A stretch of DNA of 35,642 nt from Gammaproteobacteria bacterium (GTDB taxonomy: Bacteria > Pseudomonadota > Gammaproteobacteria > CAIRSR01). The DNA lies in contig CAUYTY010000191.1 in assembly GCA_963575655.1 (NCBI GenBank), positions 1 to 35,642 of the forward strand, written 5' to 3'. The notes under the pieces were generated by a model that was not told where the DNA came from, ran no database searches, and saw only the letters and a list, made by a program, of their open reading frames with translations. The position numbers and the translations under genes are program-made. Positions 24,801 through 35,642 of the stretch are shown piece by piece. The stretch's first letter is position 1. Each line of letters opens with the position of its first letter.

Positions 24801-27800
24801 GTGCCGTAAACTGGCAGCGGCTACAGTCGTATCGAGTATGGCATCTCCCGCTGCTATTGTTGCATCAATAAAACTTAGCAGATACCACTCGCTTGCCAAC
24901 AGTGCGCCCATCAATCCGCCACCGAATAGGTTAGTTGGGCCAACCAGCGGAAGAACGACATATGGTCCTAGTGGGATTCCGGCATTACAAAATGATTCAC
25001 TTATCTCGACTTGGCGTCGTTTCAAGCCAATGATTGTAGCAACATCAAATATACCGGCGACACCGATAGTACTATTTACAGCAAGCCTTGCTAGTGATAC
25101 GACAGAATCCTTTGGATGACCATCTACAAGATTAGTAAAGACGAATTCAGGTTCAGTAATATTCTCGTAAAAGTTGGATCCTGTCTTCTTCAACCAAACA
25201 GGCACGACCTTTTCAAGAGTATTCGCGGTAGGATCAACGATATAGTAAGAAAAAAAGGCATTAAATCCAAACATAGCACGGTTGATAGGACTAAATATAT
25301 CTGGAGGCGTATTTACTTGTTGTTGATTCTGAATCTTCGGGTTGTCCTGGGCAATAGCTGGCGCCACGCCTACCCATACCAAAGCATAGATTGTTACACA
25401 TATTCTTGTGATCATATTCATAATTTATAATTCCCGGATTATGGTGGAAATAGTGAAAAAACCCACGATGAAAGATGTGCCGTGATATGGAATAACGATT
25501 AAAGACTTCTTCTTATAAATCTGTCCTCACCGGCTTCGATTGCGGTGTCTAGCGATAAATTAACCGACACACGCGTTATTCTGATCTTTATGTTTTCCTT
25601 TTAGGGTTATGGTTGAACGTTGTAGAGATTGCCCAGTTAGTTCTTCTTATTTCTCTCTGGGAGCACGGGTGCCTCGCCCGCTCTTGTGCGGCCAAGATGC
25701 CCGCGCTCCCAGGGGGATCTGAACGATTACCATAATTCTGCGGTTCCTTTCCCGGCCAGACACTAGGTCGCAACTTGGGTTATCTAATAGACATTATCGG
25801 AAACCCAAAACCTCACCCCCAACCCCCTCTCCCTTAACAGGAGAGGGGGAGATTTTTTGCCTGTTTACATCGTTCCCACGCTCCGCGTGGGAATGCATCC
25901 CGCGACGCTCTCGCGTCGCGTGTCCCGAGACACGGCACATCCATGTGGTAATTGCGTTCCACACGGTCATATAGCGCGATGACTTCCGGCTTGTTCGTGA
26001 TCCCCACCAATACGCGACGCAGGAGCGTCGCGGGATGCATTCCCACGCGGAGCGTGGGAACGATGTAACAGAATTGGTAACTGTTTGTTAGAAAACAGAG
26101 TTCCTTAACTTAATGGCCGTGAGGGCAACGCCCTGGGCTGATATACCGACACGCCGTTGGCGTGTCTAAAAGAATTACGATACTCTATCTGCGCAACTTT
26201 ACGCTGGTGGCCACGATTTCCACAGGCGATTAGTTTTAGCTAATCCTAAATTGCCCCACGACTTCTTTCATGTCTGACGAAAGGTGGGCCAGGTTGGCGG
26301 CCGCTTGTGCGATTTGAGTAGAGCCCTCGGAGCTTTCTTTCGACACGCTAGCGATGGTATCTATATCACTACTGATCGTTCCAGAGACAATCGACATCTC
26401 CTCCGTCGCAGAGGCAATACTGTGGATTATTCCGGTCAGTTTTTCGATACTGAGCACTATTTCGTCGAGGGCGGTTCCAGCATTCTTTGAATAGGCTACA
26501 CCGGATTCAACCTTTTTGGCACTCTCATCCATGGAGATAACTGCCTTGCTGACCTCTTGCTGAATGGCCTGGATCATTTCGTTTATTTCAGAGGTGGCTT
26601 TGGTGGTTCGATTGGCAAGTGTTCGTACCTCATCCGCCACCACTGAAAAGCCTCGACCATGCTCACCGGCGCGTGCGGCCTCAATGGCGGCATTTAACGC
26701 AAGGAGGTTGGTCTGATTAGCGATGTCCTTAATCACATGGACAATATCGCCAATCTGTTGGGAGCGTTTGCCAAGTGATTTTACCATTTGAGCCGAGACA
26801 TTAACCGTATTGGCAATAGACTCGATCTCTTCTACAGATTTGGTCACGATGCCGCCGCCATGCTTGGCAATCTTGGTGCTATCCTCGGCCGCTACCGCCA
26901 TTTGAGAGGCATTTTGTGCTATATCGAGTACTGTCTGAGACATTTCCTCAGTGGAGGTGGCAATTTGGATTGCCTTTCCTGATTGTTCTACAACACCTTT
27001 CGACATCTGTTCGGCGCTGACGCTCAATTGGTTACTGCCTGAGGCAACAGTATCGGACGCAGACTTTATTGCAGCGATCATGGTTCTGAGATTTCTGGCC
27101 ATCACCGTCATTGATGACAGTAATTGGCCAACCTCATCCTTAGAGCCTGTGGCAATGTTGGTAACAAGATCTCCTTGTGATAGCCGGGTGGTAATATTAA
27201 TCGCTATTTGGAGCGGTTTGGTAATTACCTTTGCCACAAATAATGACAACATCAGGATAAGTGCAGAGAAGATAGTGGCGGAGATGAGTATGGTTATTCT
27301 GATGTTGGAGATCTCTTCTGCTACATCATCGATATACAAACCAGTACCGACGATCCATGCCCAGGGTTTGAATTCCTTCACGAAGGAAAGTTTCGCATAT
27401 GTTTCCGCGCTGACTCCTCCACTGGGAAGTGGCTTGGGCCAGTTGTAGGTTGCATAGCCCTCTCCTTTGCTGCGAGTTATTTCCGCAAACGCCTGGAATA
27501 GATTTTTGCGTCCGTCGGTTTTTACAATTGTGCCATTCAGACCAGCCTTCATGCTGGTGGCGCAATTATATTTGGCATTATCCATTACCTTGCCGTCTAA
27601 TGCGGAAACCGTTGGATGCATAATCATCGTTGGGAAAGGTAGTTGATTATCGTTTATCCAGAAATATTCTGTCTGCATATAACGGAGATTCTTTATCCTG
27701 GCCTTGGCATATTCCTGAGCTTCCGACAGGCCGAACTCTCCTTTTTTGTACCTATCGTTGTATTCCGTGAGCAGAGAGATGACGACATCTGTCAGGTTAC

Positions 27801-30800
27801 TTAACCCTTTTGTTTTTTCTTTGATGATATTTTGTTCAACATACGGCAGATAGAAGGTTAATAAACCTCCAAGACATAACACAACGATAAACATCGATAA
27901 TCCGATGATTTTGGTCTTGATAGTTATGTCTGAGAATCTATTAAATTTCATATGTTTCTTAACAGATGTTGTGTTAGAGTGGGGGGCGATTGTTTGATAA
28001 TCGTCCATCTCGCGCGCTGAACGTGGGCGTCTCACTTGCTTTGGTGCAGTGGAAATAGCTGCGCTCTTAGGGGTATCTGAACGATTACCCGTTGAGAGGG
28101 GACGCGTACCATTACGATAAGTCATAATCGTCTTCAAATACCTCTTGCCATGATAATCGGGTCACGGTGGATTTCTTGCACATTTCTGCCTGAGCATCAC
28201 GTTGGGCAATGACGAATGCCTTATCCCATAATTCTCCAATGATGTTATCGTTCAGGCTGGGGGTTTCTTGCTGAATATCGATAATCTCATCCCGAGCATC
28301 CTTAATGCTAGCGATCCAGCTCAGCGATCGCCTTTCAGGTTGTGATTGCCACTTAATGATGTGCAGCATGAGTCTAATCAATTGGCTCTTTAGCGCACGT
28401 TTTTCCGAGCGAGACAAGGCTTGAATTAACTCCTCGATACCGATCATGGCCTCAGGAAAGCTACCGGCGGACATCTCATTTTTTACCGCCAAAGCAGTTT
28501 GATAGTGGGATACGCTGGATAATTCCTGCCAATTCATTAATGTCTCCGAGAAACCCCGCCCTTTAGGGCAGGGTAGTTGACATCAGTTCAGGGTGTAATG
28601 AGTACAATGAGTACGAGGAATAGAAAGATTACGGTTGAGTCAGTAACTTCGTGTTCACCTTCTCGATTGCTTCCTTTCGCTGGGAGAGGGTGAGTTATTC
28701 CGAATGATGGTGGATCGATCTCAAATCGTGGGTAATGCGCCAGTCATCAGTGTCCCCGAGAAACCCGGCCCTTGAGGGCGGGGAGGAAAGGGGACGGTTT
28801 TTTCCGCCCCATTGGATAGCAAAATCTTTAAAGTTGCCGGTCTTTCCCGGCTGTCAGCCCGTAAGGGCCTAGTGACGCACACCTTACGGTGTGGCTCCCC
28901 TCGCCAATGTTGCAACGCAGCTTCGATTCTTGCGAACCTTGCAGCAGACCGTTTCGTGCGTACCCGTCGCGTGTCTGCTTCTGCTGCTTTCAGAGCTTGG
29001 AGTTGAGGAAGCGCCCCAAGGTGAGTCTTGTACTTCGTTGCAACGTAGTCCGATTTCTCGGACTAAGGCTGGTCAATCTCGGGCTTGCTTTCACAAGCCT
29101 CGGGCTTTAGCCCGGGGTGATTGACTCCTGTGATTCAGCCAGCTCTACGACTTTTTTCACATTGTCGAGTAGTTGTTGGCTCCTGCGTGAACGACTGCCG
29201 TACAATCGTGCGTTGAATATGGTCACGATTTCGCGCAGGTCTTGCGTTAGATCCTCCTCAAAGGTCGGATCTTCTCCTTGATTGAGGATGATCACCTCTA
29301 CATTTTGGGCCTCACAGATCGAGAAGATAATCTCTGCGCCGAAGCGTAACAATCTATCCTTATGGGTAATCACCAATCGTCCGATCTGCCCCGCCAAAAT
29401 GTCGTTTACGAGACATTTCAGGCCTTTCTTGTGGTAGTTCATGCCTGAACCGAAATCGTATAGCACTTCGCATGTCCAACCTTGCTGCGCACAGTGCAAC
29501 TCCAATACCTTCTTTTGATTCTCCAGGTCATTTTTTTGGTGGTGGCTAGCGACACGGGCATAGGCCACGGTGCGCCGCTCGTCCGGAACGGTGCGGAATA
29601 GTTCGGGTTTGAGTTTGGCAAGGTCGTAGCGGCGATGCTTTCCGGCAGTATGTTCGGGGAACAGCCTACCCTCTGCTTCCCAGCGTCGGAGCGTCGTTAT
29701 CGATACCCCCAACGCCCGCGCCGCCTCACCAATGGCTACTAATCTATCCATATTGGGCAGCAAGAATAGATATGAGGAGATTTTCGGGGGACGGTTGACA
29801 CCCCTCCCGAGGGGAGGGGTGTTAAAAGATGGATGTTATGCCCGGGCGCGTGTAGCTCGACCCGTACCTTGGGGGCGGCGTCCATTGGGCCGCCAACCGC
29901 CACCACCACCACTGTTGCGCCGCGAGGAGGGGGCTGATCTACCTCCATTGCGTCGTGGTTCTTGGTGGCGTGGTTCGAGGCCGGGGATTACCTCACGGGT
30001 GAGGCGGGCACCGGTGAGGCGCTCGATACCGGCCAATCGCGACCAATCTCCTGGACCCACAAAGGAAATGGCCGTCCCTGTCGCCCCAGCGCGTCCCGTG
30101 CGGCCGATGCGGTGGATGTAATCCTCGGCCACCATGGGCAGGTCATAGTTAATGACGTGACTCAGGCTACGAATGTCCAGGCCTCGGGCGGCCACGTCAG
30201 TGGCCACCAGCAGACGCAGGCGTTGTGCCCTCATCCGCTCGACGATCCGGTCACGGTCTCGCTGAGGTAGATCACCATGGAGGGCGGCGCTGGCGTGGCC
30301 ACGGGCGGAAAGCGCCTGGGCAAGGCGGTCGGCATCACGCTTGGTGGCGGTGAAGATCAACGCCTGGGTGAGTTCTTCGCGTGCGATCCAGTGGTCGAGC
30401 AAGCGCTCCTTGTGGGCCAGGTCATCGGCCTGGTGGACGCATTGTTCGATGGCGGTATGGCGATCGACGACGGTGCTTAGACGTACCTCTACTGGGTTGC
30501 GCAGGAGGTCATTGGCAATGGCCAGGACCCGCCCTTCGAGCGTGGCAGAGAACAGTAGCGTCTGACGATTGGCCGGGGTGGCCGCCGCGATGGTCCGTAC
30601 GGCATCGACAAAACCAAGGTCCAACATCCGATCGGCCTCGTCTAATACCAGGAGTTCCACGCGCGAGAGGTCAGCGCGTCGGTTGTCCATGTGGTCGATC
30701 AGGCGCCCGGGGGTGGCTACCAACAGGTCGAGCGGGCGCTCCAACATGCGTAGTTGGGGCGGATAGGGAACCCCACCCACCACTGTGGCGCTACGTACCC

Positions 30801-33800
30801 GCATAAAGCGCCCAAAACTCCGCACGGAGTCGGTTACTTGCGTCGCGAGTTCGCGGGTTGGGGTAAGTACCAGCACCCGTGGACCGCGTCCACGCGTCTG
30901 GGAGGGTTGTATTAGGCGTTGTAGGGCTGGGAGCACGAAGGCAGCGGTTTTACCGGTGCCGGTCTGGGCTGAGGCTAAGAGGTCGGACCCTGCGAGTACT
31001 GCGGGGATGGCCGTACGCTGGATATCCGTGGGAGCGGTATAGCCACAAGCGGTGATGGCGCGCAACAGCGCGTCGTCTAGGTGAAGCTTCTCAAAGGACA
31101 CAAAAACTTCCCTACCCACCCCGAAGATAGAGGCAGGCGGTAGAACTTTAATGGGGGATAGGGCGGGACCGGACAGCCAGCGCCGCTTCCTAATGGTTGC
31201 CGCGATCCGTCCATAGTGCGGGGTCGCCAACCGGAATGACGCTGCTTGCGTAGGAGGGGTTAGCGAAGGAGGGCGCACTTTACACGTCGCTCGTCTTTTT
31301 CACCAGTCCTTTGGCGACATTGTTCACAGACAACCGCCACACTCTTTGTCATCGACTAGCCCACCTCTCCAGTGTTCGCGCGTTAGTGCAACATTCTTTC
31401 TGTAAATTTCAACTCACCAGTGGCAACAATGTTTGCGGTGGGTTTTTCCGGGGTTACACCACATCAGAGGAGAAAAATATAGCAAAGCCATCATAAAATG
31501 ATTACGCATAATTTGCGAAGACTTCCTCGGTAGTACAGCGTTCTCTTTTACGAATCGCCTTTAATTGCGCCCACTTATGTTCGATGGGATTGAAATCTGG
31601 CGAATAAGGGGGTAAATATTCCAGAATATGGCCCACATTTTTGATGGCTTGTTGGGTAGTGCCCCAATCTATAGGATCTCATGAGAAGTTATCCATTTTG
31701 ATTGATAGGAAGCGTGGCATTATAGTGATGGATAAAATACCAAATTGCCCCAATATGATTGGCTAATTTTTTGAAAATGACAATGATTTTCTCACTAATC
31801 TCGAAATTCGTTGACGGAGGGTGCAATTGAATCTTTCAATATGGTTGGTTTGACCGCTTTCCTTGCCAACCGCGTAATGGCGTTTCGAGGGAAAAATTGC
31901 CGCATAGGCGGCCCAGAAATCCGTATAACTCACCGCGCATTGACGATAGACGGGGGGCAAGGAATCCCATAAGGCGCGTGCGGACTGCTCGCTACGATCG
32001 CCAATACAAACTCCAACAATTTTTCGAGTATCCCGATCGATGGCAAGCTAAACCCATTGTTTGTTTTCCTTTTTTCCAACAAATGGATCAGAGTTCATCG
32101 CACTTCATGGTGAGTTTTCCATTTTATTTTTCATCGATTTCCAGGGTACGCGGAGTTTGCGCGTATTTTTCATTGATATATTTTTGAAGCCAAGTCTCGG
32201 AAACGCCTACTACTCTCGTAATCCCCGCCAGGGAAATTCGCTCCAACAAAAGATGATCAATATAATTATTTTTCTCATCAGAAATGGATCCCTTTTCTGG
32301 GATTAACACAAATTGCCGACCACATTCATTACAGCGATACATCTGTTTGCCAGTTGCATTAAAACTATTTTTTACAACCATTTCAGATTTGCAATTTGGG
32401 CAGCACATAGAAAACCGCTAATTTTACATGAAAATACCGGAATGGAATGCTAACTCATCCTATAGATTGGGGCACTACCACCCCGAGAAATCACACCGCA
32501 GACATCGTTGTCTCTGGTGAGTGGAAATTTACAGAAAGAATGTTGCACTAACGTACTTTTAACGGCTCGACACTTCAGATATATTAGACCCGCTCCCAAA
32601 TAAGGTTCTTAACCTACCGAAGACAGATTATGTGAGTTCTGGGGTGAGATCCCGCATAAGCCAGTACCAGCGTGCTTTCTTGGTTTATGCTAGAAAATAA
32701 ACTATAGTCCCCTGATAAGTAACATAAAATATTTATTTCCTTGCTGTATCCTGTTGATAATTATTTAGAAAGTTATTTGGGAGCAAGTCTATTTTCTTAA
32801 CACCGTTGGATTTCGCATCTCTCTCAAGAGTAAATACTTTGCCTACTTCTCTACCCTTGCCGCATTTGAATATCCGCCTAATTTGGTGGTTGTTTCTCCT
32901 ATTACTTCCTTTAAACCATGCCCATGCAGTTACTGCTTGCGGTGAACATGGGGCATGGCTTTCCTCCCAACCTGAGGCGCAGCTGTCTGGGGTTGCCTAT
33001 GGCAAATCGCGCTATGTTGCAGTGGGAGAAAACGGTGTAATACTCGCCAGTCACGACGGGGTGCATTGGCTTTCTCGTTCGAAGACCCGAGCATCATCGC
33101 TACGCGGGGTTGCTTGGGGCGGTGGGCAATTTGTAGCAGTGGGGTGGGATCCTGAGTCGCCGGGTAGACCAGGCACAGCGACCGTTCTGACCAGTCACAA
33201 TGGCGTAGATTGGCTGACCCGCAATGCTGAAACCAGTGCAAAACTCGAAGGCATTGTTTACGGCAATGGACAGTTTGTCGCGGTGGGGTATGACCCGATA
33301 ACCTTATCGGGCGTTGTGTTGACCAGTCCCAATGGACTTGCCTGGTCCGTGTTGAATCTAGGAATTGACGTTTCTTTGGAGGGGGTTGCCTATGGGGAGG
33401 GGGATTTCGTGGCTGTTGGCCATGATGTTTCCACAGGTATGGGTGTTATTGTGAGGAGTGCCGACGGTGCAATCTGGACAGAACAAGTCGCAGGTACCAA
33501 TGGATGGCTCAAAAGCGTTGTATGGAATGGCCTTCAATTCACCGCTGTGGGTTGGGATGTCGCCAGCGAGAGGGGGATTATTCTCACAAGTTACGATGGG
33601 TTCACCTGGACCTTGCGCAATTCAGACACCAAAGCAGAACTTCATGGTGTCGCCTGGAACGGCGTCCAGTTCCTGGCGGTAGGATTTTCCGCCGACACCC
33701 CTGATGCGGGTATCCGTCTCACAAGCGCAGATGGCATTAATTGGACACAGGATGACTTAGGCATGGCCATTTCCCCAAGAGGCGTAACCCAGGGCGGCGA

Positions 33801-35642
33801 CCGATTTGTCGTGGTGGGACGAAGCAATTCTCATGACACCAATACTCTAAACCCTGTCGTGAGCATCGCCAGCCGGACGGACGGTGCAAGGGTGTCACAG
33901 GTTGGGCACCTTTGGCGTTCCGACGCTGTTCACTGTCGCGACCCTCTTGACGATATCGTTTCAAAGACACGCCAAACCGTCCCACAACTGGACCTCCCTC
34001 GCTCACTCGATCAGACGACTACCCAGTTTTTCCACCATGAGATCCCTGCCTCGGGGACGACACTAACCAATGTTGCCATCATTCCAGGTAAATTGACCGC
34101 ACAATCCATAGCAGTCGTTGCCCACTCAAATGGCGTAATCACTGCGACTGCCGTCTTGGAGGCCGGTCATGGCGGCACGATAAATGCCCACCTGACGTGG
34201 CAAGACGATTGCAATTGGCTTCTTCAGATTCACGCCAATGGCGCACCGGGGCAAGAACCAACCAATCATACCGCCATCAATCTGAATCATGTCACAGGTG
34301 TCATTCAGAAAACTCATTGCACCTTAGAGGTGAAGCTGAAATTGCATGGCTACAGCATTGGAAATAGTAGCTTTGATGTGCAACTCCATGTCGTTTCAGG
34401 TCATTTTGAAGGCAGCGCCGTGGTTAATGACCTAGTCCTGGGAGGAGTGACCTACCCTCGCGTGAAGGTGAGCCTATCGACCTTGTCGGTGGCAGCCCGT
34501 TTGGAAGGTACGATGCAGGTGAATCTTGGTACTTTTACCGTGGATGTCCACATTACAGCGCCCGATGGCGTTTATTCCTCGGCGCTTACGGTCACTGGAG
34601 CCGATCTCAAGCTAGAATCCAATAGCTTTTATTTTACGGATTTCTATTTTTCTGCCACTTCCAACCACATACCAGCAGGTGGTGAAACGACGTTCACTGC
34701 CGCAGTGGGTGGTACGCTCGTTATGAAAAAGACAACCTACACGCTACAAGAAGCCTCTATCAAGATTGTTGGCAGCAGCATCACCGAATTCAAAATAAAC
34801 ATCTACATCAAGCACCAGAACTCGCATACGGAGACCTACGAAGGTTGGCTCCTAATCGCTCTCGATAGCGATGGCGGCACGTTCCAAGAGCTGACGAAGG
34901 GGCGAAACGACAACGGTTGGCATTTGGCAGAGACGAGCAAACCTTACGCAACGGCCTTTCTCGGCAGTATTACACTACAGAAAACAAGGGGTTTCAGCAG
35001 AAAATTTAGTGGTCGTACCTTCAGCCGCGAGGTAACGATCGGTCTAACCTTTGGTGTATCGATCTATCAGCCATCGGCACACGCCAATTACGAGACATAT
35101 ATCGGTGCCGGTGGATATTTCGACGCCGACCGGGTGAGTGGCGAATTTGGTTGTACATACGCCAGCGAGGCGACAGACTTTTCCTGTCTCGGCACCATTC
35201 GCGTCAATCCGAGTTGGGCAGGTGTCTACCGTCATACCTGGGAAATATAAAACTATAAGAAATTCAACCACGTCTAGCCAAGTACGGTCACTCGTATTGC
35301 GAGTATTCAATGGGTTAAATTAGGGAAAGAAAGAATGATGGTAATAGTTGGGAAAAAAGTCCCATCCAGGAACTTAATAATCTCCAGCAGTCTCCATTCA
35401 TCGAGATAAGATTTAATCAGGACCCACGCTAACCTATTTTTTAAGTGTAATTGGTATGTATGTGGGGGCGCTACGTGTGGAACCGCTCCCAGTGGATCAA
35501 GGATCCGGACACAAGGAAACGCAGGAGAGTTGAGAGACCACGTCATGAATGGCAGATTGACGAGCGCCAGGAGTTAAGAATTATTACATAACCTGAGTTC
35601 GACGTAAGCAATCAGGGATTTGTTAAACATCTCATCACATTC

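Overview
The window looks like a chromosomal segment of a gammaproteobacterium with moderate GC, many redox and metal-handling genes, and a heavy load of small repeats and decayed insertion sequences. The evidence is the gene content: ftsK-lolA, regB/regA, apaG-apaH, ccmF-ccmG, proS, mlaA, a YccA-type Bax inhibitor-1 protein and an RhlE-type helicase. A sulfur- or methane-oxidising lineage is possible but the window does not prove it. No phage, CRISPR array or rRNA was seen.

Layout. 1-1400: palindromic repeats, an IS30 transposase tail and an IS630 transposase tail. 1497-2566: a CheY-like regulator and the front half of a chromate transporter. That gene stops at an extreme G-rich tract, and immediately after it begins an FtsK lacking its first membrane helices, so this join is suspect. 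5099-6814: a hairpin element that supplies the start codon of a secreted phytochelatin-synthase-like protein, placed between ftsK and lolA. 6811-9780 (minus strand): a zinc-sensor protein with a degenerate GGDEF domain, then the redox two-component pair RegB/RegA. 10234-14200: three exported proteins. They are a small protein that may be a CorA/MopE-like copper(I) binder, a large di-haem peroxidase, and an outer-membrane barrel. 14335-15172: an IS630 copy with a frameshifted transposase.

15333-17814 holds apaH and apaG, a small cupredoxin and the Bax inhibitor-1 protein. 18085-21135 holds tRNA-Ser(UGA), ccmF, ccmG and a YdcH-like gene. 21473-25421 (minus strand) holds an OsmC-type protein, an unknown tyrosine-rich secreted protein, proS and mlaA. 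25422-26235 is a repeat-packed spacer with a perfect 45-bp inverted repeat. 26236-28537 holds a Cache-type chemoreceptor and a DUF29 gene. 28541-29763 is an IS607-like remnant without tnpB. 29836-31101 is the RhlE-type helicase. 31381-32553 is a three-layer nest: inverted arms holding an IS630 fragment cut by a dead IS1-family element. 32806-35250 is a large exported protein with a seven-repeat propeller and an unrecognised beta-rich C-terminus.

How the genes may fit together. The strongest candidate for a little-described system is the 10234-14200 cassette beside divergent RegB/RegA. A surface copper protein paired with a di-haem peroxidase is the architecture known from methanotroph corA-corB and mopE-SACCP. 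Here a barrel protein is added, and the cytochrome c maturation genes needed for haem attachment lie in the same window. The other metal-linked genes (chromate transporter, phytochelatin-synthase-like protein, cupredoxin, zinc-sensing CZB domain) suggest a metal-exposed lifestyle. That last point is inference from gene content only.
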